The position numbers and the translations under genes are program-made. Positions 60,175 to 64,000 of a stretch of DNA of 64,000 nt are shown in pieces; within the stretch, counting starts at the first letter, position 1, and every line of letters starts with the position of its first letter. The stretch is from assembly GCA_938030735.1 (NCBI GenBank), contig CALHIM010000006.1:53693-117692 (forward strand), written 5' to 3'. This DNA is from an uncultured bacterium. GTDB lineage: Bacteria > Patescibacteriota > Saccharimonadia > Saccharimonadales > Saccharimonadaceae. The notes beneath the pieces are model-generated. The model saw only the letters and a program-made list of their open reading frames with translations. It searched no databases and was not told the DNA's origin.

Positions 60175-63100
60175 TTAATCCTTAAGAACAACACAATCTT
60201 CGCCTAGTAATCTCACTAGCTCTTTTGGTAAATCTGAGTTTGAGTCAACTTTAAATGGCATTCGAATCGCAGATTTCTCAACCTCGCCGAGAACCAAAAT
60301 TATCTCGCTCATACCCGGGAATTTTCCACATATCTTCTTCACTGAAAGCAATGATTCATGATCACTTGGATTTTTAATATGCACGAAGACTCTTTGTATT
60401 TTTTCGGCTTGATAGTTTTCTGCTGATCTTGACGGATTTGATGTCGACTTTTCCAAAGATTTATTTGAAACCACACTATTATTTTTAGGAGTAAATGATT
60501 TTTTCTGCGTGTTTGAAACTTTTTGCGAAACTGTTTTCGTTTGAGGAACTTTTCTCGCCTTTAAGCCATCTGCTCTACGGCCAGTTGATTCATAATTTTC
60601 CAATTCCTCGTCTGTTATTATTGAAACTGCTTCCGCTATGATCTGAGCATCAGATTTCAAATTACCTTCCCTGTCGCGGGCAGAAATTTTTCCTTCAATT
60701 TTTAAAACCGTATCAATTTTAAGCTTTTCGCTAATTTCAGAATAAAGATTTGGGAAAATAATCACCTCACCTTCAGAAGTTTTGTCTTCCATCTTCACAA
60801 ACGCCATTTTTGTTCCAGATTTCGTTATAATCGTTCGAACATCAATCACAATTCCACCAATAGTTGCTTTTTGGCCATCAGTATTCGGTTGAACCTGCGA
60901 AAGTGGTTGAGTTTGCTCTTCGAAATATTTAACATATCTGTCGAGTGGATGCGCTGAAACATAAAGCCCCAAAAGTTCACGCTCCCAAGTTAGACGCTCT
61001 TTATCGGTGTGCTGTTTCGGCGCGTTAATTAATTCAATTGATGATTCAACCCGCATATCTTCAGCACCAGCAAAGCCAAACAAATCCGTCTGCCCTGAAA
61101 GTGCCTCTTTTTGAGATTTCGAACCATATTCCTGGATTCTTTCAAGATTAAAAAGCAAATCCGAGCGAGTTCCGAATTGATCAAAAGCTCCAGTCATAAT
61201 TAATGAATCCCAAGCCTTTTTATTGAATTGTCGAGCGTTAACACGTTTCGCAAAATCTAAAATTGAAGTAAATTTTCCACCGGCCTTTCGAGCATTTAAA
61301 ACCGCATCGACTGCACCACCGCCAACAGCTTTCACCGCTAAAAGGCCAAAGCGAATTTTATTCTCATGTGGCACAATCGCAAAATCCTTAAATGATTCAT
61401 TTACATCTGGACCAAGAACCTCAATTCCCATTGAACGGCATTCAGCAATCTCAATCGCCAAACGGTCGGTGTCATCAGAGTCGGCCGTCATTAGCGCCGC
61501 CATAAAAGCATCTGGGTAATGCGCCTTAATATAGGCCGTCCAATAAGCAATTAAAGCATAACACGCCGCATGCGACTTATTAAAACAATAATTCGCAAAT
61601 TCTTCCAAATGTTCCCAGAAAGCTTCAACCTTTCCTCGATCAGCATTAGAATGTTTTACAGCTCCCTCGATAAACTCGCCCTTCATTTTCTTCATCAAGT
61701 CAATTTTCTTTTTACCTACGGCCTTTCGAAGCGTATCCGCTTGACCACCAGTAAATCCGCAAACTTCCTTCGAAATCTGCATAAACTGCTCCTGATAAAC
61801 CAAAATTCCATAAGTATTTTTAAGAGCGTTCTCCATATGGTCTTCATAGTAAGTAACTGGCTCTTCACCGTGTTTTCGAGCAATAAATTTTGGAATTTCA
61901 CTCATTGGCCCAGGTCGATAAAGCGCAACCATGGCAATAATATCTTCAAACTTTGAAGGTTTAAGCTCCCGCAGATATCGCTTCATTCCAGCGGATTCAA
62001 GCTGAAAAACGCCGGTTGAATCACCACGAGCTAATAATTCATAAGCCTTTTTATCATCAAGGCCAAGTTTCGAAAGGTCAAGATCGATACCATATGTTTT
62101 TTTGACAATTTTTTGCGCAGTTGAAATAATTGAAAGGTTTTTAAGGCCCAAAAAGTCCATTTTTAAAAGACCTAAATCTTCAACCTGACCCATCGGAACT
62201 TGAGTTGCCACAACACCTTTTTGTGCCATTTCAAGAGGTAGATATTTCACCAAATCGTCTGGTGCGATCACAACACCACAAGCATGAACGCCGTGGTTTC
62301 GAATCGTACCTTCAAGCTGCATTGCAAAATCATAAACAGTTTTAGCAGTTGGGTTAGTTTCATACTCATGCTTTAAATCTTGGTCATTTTCGAGCGAAAC
62401 TCGAAGTGGTATGTGTCTACCTTGGTTTGGATCTGGAACTAATTTAGCCATACGATCAGCTTCAGAATACGGAACTTCCAAAACTCGCGCCACGTCTCGC
62501 ACGGCGTTTTTTGCCATCATTTTACCAAAAGTCGCAATATTCGCCACACGATCAATGCCATATTTGTCAGTACAATATTGAATAACCTCATTTCGACGCG
62601 TATCTTGAATATCAACATCAATATCTGGCATCGAAATTCGATCAGGATTTAAAAACCTTTCAAAAAGTAAGTCATATTCAAGTGGATCAAGATCAGTAAT
62701 ATGTAGGGCATAAGCAATAATCGAACCAGCAGCCGAACCCCGCCCTGGCCCAAAAACAATTCCTTGAGATTTTCCCCAGTTAATAAAATCTTGCACAATC
62801 AAGAAATAACCATTATAACCCATTCCATCAAGAACACCAAGTTCCATATCAACTCGCTCAATAACTTCTTTCGAAAGTTTCTCGCGAATTTCAGGAATCG
62901 TCATCTTCTTTACTTCATCAACAGGAATTCCAGCATATCTTTCACCTAAACCTTGAAAAACTAACTTGTCTAAAAAGCCCTTTTCACTTTCTTCACCTTC
63001 TGGAAGTGGAAATTTTGGAATTAAAATCTTACCAAATTCAAACTCAAAATTAACTTTTTCTGCAATCCTTTTGGTATTCAAAATGATTTCAGGGTCAACT

Positions 63101-63939
63101 TTTCCCCATCGCTCGATAATATCTCTCGGGTTAGTAACAAAAAGGTCAAATTCTTTTAGGCTCATTCGCTTTTCATCATTTAAGTAAGAGCCAGTTCCGA
63201 CACAAAGAAGGATTTCATGCGCATCTTGATTTTCATGGGTTAAATAGTGTGAATCACAAGTTACAACCATTGGAATATCAAGTTCTTCATGAAGCCTAAA
63301 TAGACCATCATTGATTTCTTTTTGAACCTCCCAGTGATTAGGGCATTCTGGGTGGCCATGGTCTTGTAATTCAAGATAAAAATCTTCACCATAAACCGAT
63401 TTATACCAGCTAGCAAGTTCTTTTGCTTTTTCGAAATCTCCAGCCCGAATGGATTCCGAAATTTCAGAACCAGCACAGCCACTCAAGCAAATAACACCTT
63501 CTGAATGCTCAGCCATAATATCATGATCAATTCTCGGCTTATAGTATTGACCTTCAACCCAGGCTTTCGTTGTAAGAGAGCATAGATTTTGCCAACCAAT
63601 TTGGTTTTTCGCCAACAAGACTAAGTGATAACGCGGCTTATCATGTGCTGGATCTCTATCAAACCTAGTTCGTGCTGCAACATAAGCCTCAATTCCTAAA
63701 ATAGGCTTAACCCCTTTTGAAGTTGCCTCTTTAAAGAATTCGATAGCACCAGACATTGTTCCGTGGTCAGTTATAGCTACGGCCTCCATTCCACTGGCTT
63801 TAACATTATCAACCAAATCGTCAATTTTAGTTAAGCCATCAAGCAGCGAGTGATAGGTATGTGTGTGTAAATGCACAAAATCACTCGGAACAAGTTCTTC
63901 GAAAGTTTTTGTTGTTTTTATTTTCTCCTCCAATTCCAT
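60175..63939 (-). CDS. dnaE: DNA polymerase III alpha subunit
   Basis: This 1254-residue replicative polymerase opens with a PHP domain (FVHLHTHTYHSLLDG). The C-family polymerase core carries GPGRGSAAGSIIAYAL and the catalytic PDIDVDIQD, followed by GVHACGVVIAP, the finger segment AMVALYRPGPM and the beta-binding region. An OB-fold lies near residue 1040, and a Ser/Lys-rich linker (about 1115-1170) precedes a small C-terminal domain. It is of DnaE1 type without an exonuclease domain. A TATAAT box ends 8 nt before the ATG, so even this gene looks leaderless. Bases 63940-64000 hold only its promoter region. Confidence 0.96.
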   Translation of the reverse strand: MELEEKIKTTKTFEELVPSDFVHLHTHTYHSLLDGLTKIDDLVDNVKASGMEAVAITDHGTMSGAIEFFKEATSKGVKPILGIEAYVAARTRFDRDPAHDKPRYHLVLLAKNQIGWQNLCSLTTKAWVEGQYYKPRIDHDIMAEHSEGVICLSGCAGSEISESIRAGDFEKAKELASWYKSVYGEDFYLELQDHGHPECPNHWEVQKEINDGLFRLHEELDIPMVVTCDSHYLTHENQDAHEILLCVGTGSYLNDEKRMSLKEFDLFVTNPRDIIERWGKVDPEIILNTKRIAEKVNFEFEFGKILIPKFPLPEGEESEKGFLDKLVFQGLGERYAGIPVDEVKKMTIPEIREKLSKEVIERVDMELGVLDGMGYNGYFLIVQDFINWGKSQGIVFGPGRGSAAGSIIAYALHITDLDPLEYDLLFERFLNPDRISMPDIDVDIQDTRRNEVIQYCTDKYGIDRVANIATFGKMMAKNAVRDVARVLEVPYSEADRMAKLVPDPNQGRHIPLRVSLENDQDLKHEYETNPTAKTVYDFAMQLEGTIRNHGVHACGVVIAPDDLVKYLPLEMAQKGVVATQVPMGQVEDLGLLKMDFLGLKNLSIISTAQKIVKKTYGIDLDLSKLGLDDKKAYELLARGDSTGVFQLESAGMKRYLRELKPSKFEDIIAMVALYRPGPMSEIPKFIARKHGEEPVTYYEDHMENALKNTYGILVYQEQFMQISKEVCGFTGGQADTLRKAVGKKKIDLMKKMKGEFIEGAVKHSNADRGKVEAFWEHLEEFANYCFNKSHAACYALIAYWTAYIKAHYPDAFMAALMTADSDDTDRLAIEIAECRSMGIEVLGPDVNESFKDFAIVPHENKIRFGLLAVKAVGGGAVDAVLNARKAGGKFTSILDFAKRVNARQFNKKAWDSLIMTGAFDQFGTRSDLLFNLERIQEYGSKSQKEALSGQTDLFGFAGAEDMRVESSIELINAPKQHTDKERLTWERELLGLYVSAHPLDRYVKYFEEQTQPLSQVQPNTDGQKATIGGIVIDVRTIITKSGTKMAFVKMEDKTSEGEVIIFPNLYSEISEKLKIDTVLKIEGKISARDREGNLKSDAQIIAEAVSIITDEELENYESTGRRADGLKARKVPQTKTVSQKVSNTQKKSFTPKNNSVVSNKSLEKSTSNPSRSAENYQAEKIQRVFVHIKNPSDHESLLSVKKICGKFPGMSEIILVLGEVEKSAIRMPFKVDSNSDLPKELVRLLGEDCVVLKD

Positions 63940-64000
63940 ATATTTATATTATATCATACTCTCAATTATTTTTTCAACAAATCTTAATACGAAAAAACTC

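Overview
The window is AT-rich (about one third G+C by eye). It uses the standard code: gatB and other housekeeping genes end in TGA. The gene set is lean: GatCAB plus a GluRS, a small glycolysis/pentose-phosphate operon, a type IV pilus ATPase and pilin-like protein, sortase, penicillin-binding protein, an RnhB-YraN fusion, and a secreted HNH nuclease. Together with pervasive leaderless-looking starts, this suggests a Patescibacteria (CPR) member, most likely a Saccharibacteria (TM7) host-associated epibiont. The taxon is an inference; no rRNA is present.

Layout. 1-9.4 kb: CobW-family end, M1 aminopeptidase and phosphohexomutase, DUF5665-like protein, PBP1A, tyrS. 9.4-16.4 kb: small envelope proteins, a gatC-gatA-(HEPN-like)-gatB cluster, uvrB. 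16.4-21.3 kb: SHOCT protein and a six-gene operon gap-rpiB-rpe-pfkB-like-unknown-SLOG. 21.4-30.8 kb: small membrane protein behind an attenuator-like leader, rel, ppa, PIN-TRAM protein, radA, a divergent membrane metalloprotease/secreted nuclease pair, rnhB-yraN. 30.8-46.3 kb: rplJL with an L10 leader, a strong unassigned ncRNA, LTA-synthase-like protein, pilin, rplS, pilB, SpoU methyltransferase, Nudix, murF, a second ncRNA, gltX, sortase, tRNA-Leu(CAA). 53.8-64 kb: tRNA-Gly(GCC), M20 peptidase, lipid kinase, membrane proteins, eno, dnaE.

The exceptional region is 46.536-53.816 kb. It is a ~7.3 kb phage-derived island bounded by a 37-bp direct repeat (one mismatch) that is the 3' half of tRNA-Gly(GCC). 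It carries a lysis cassette (holin-like protein, lytic transglycosylase), a papain-like (Tox-PL) toxin, a 636-aa fusion of Mu gpI-like protease, MuF head-morphogenesis domain and CdiA-like nuclease toxin, a Panacea-type toxin-antitoxin pair, and a prohead protease joined to a capsid-N-terminus-like segment that stops inside the repeat. No integrase, terminase, portal or complete capsid gene is present. Four small + strand units, each with a 17-bp-spaced promoter and a ~50-nt multi-helix hairpin, are interspersed among the - strand genes.

Two genome-scale signals stand out. The palindrome TTCGAA (often TTTCGAAA) occurs about 3-4 times per kb in the backbone, in all three reading frames, but only three times in the island. 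At least 21 operon-leading genes have a -10 box ending 6-10 nt before the start codon and no Shine-Dalgarno sequence, whereas island genes mostly have strong AAGGAG-type sites.
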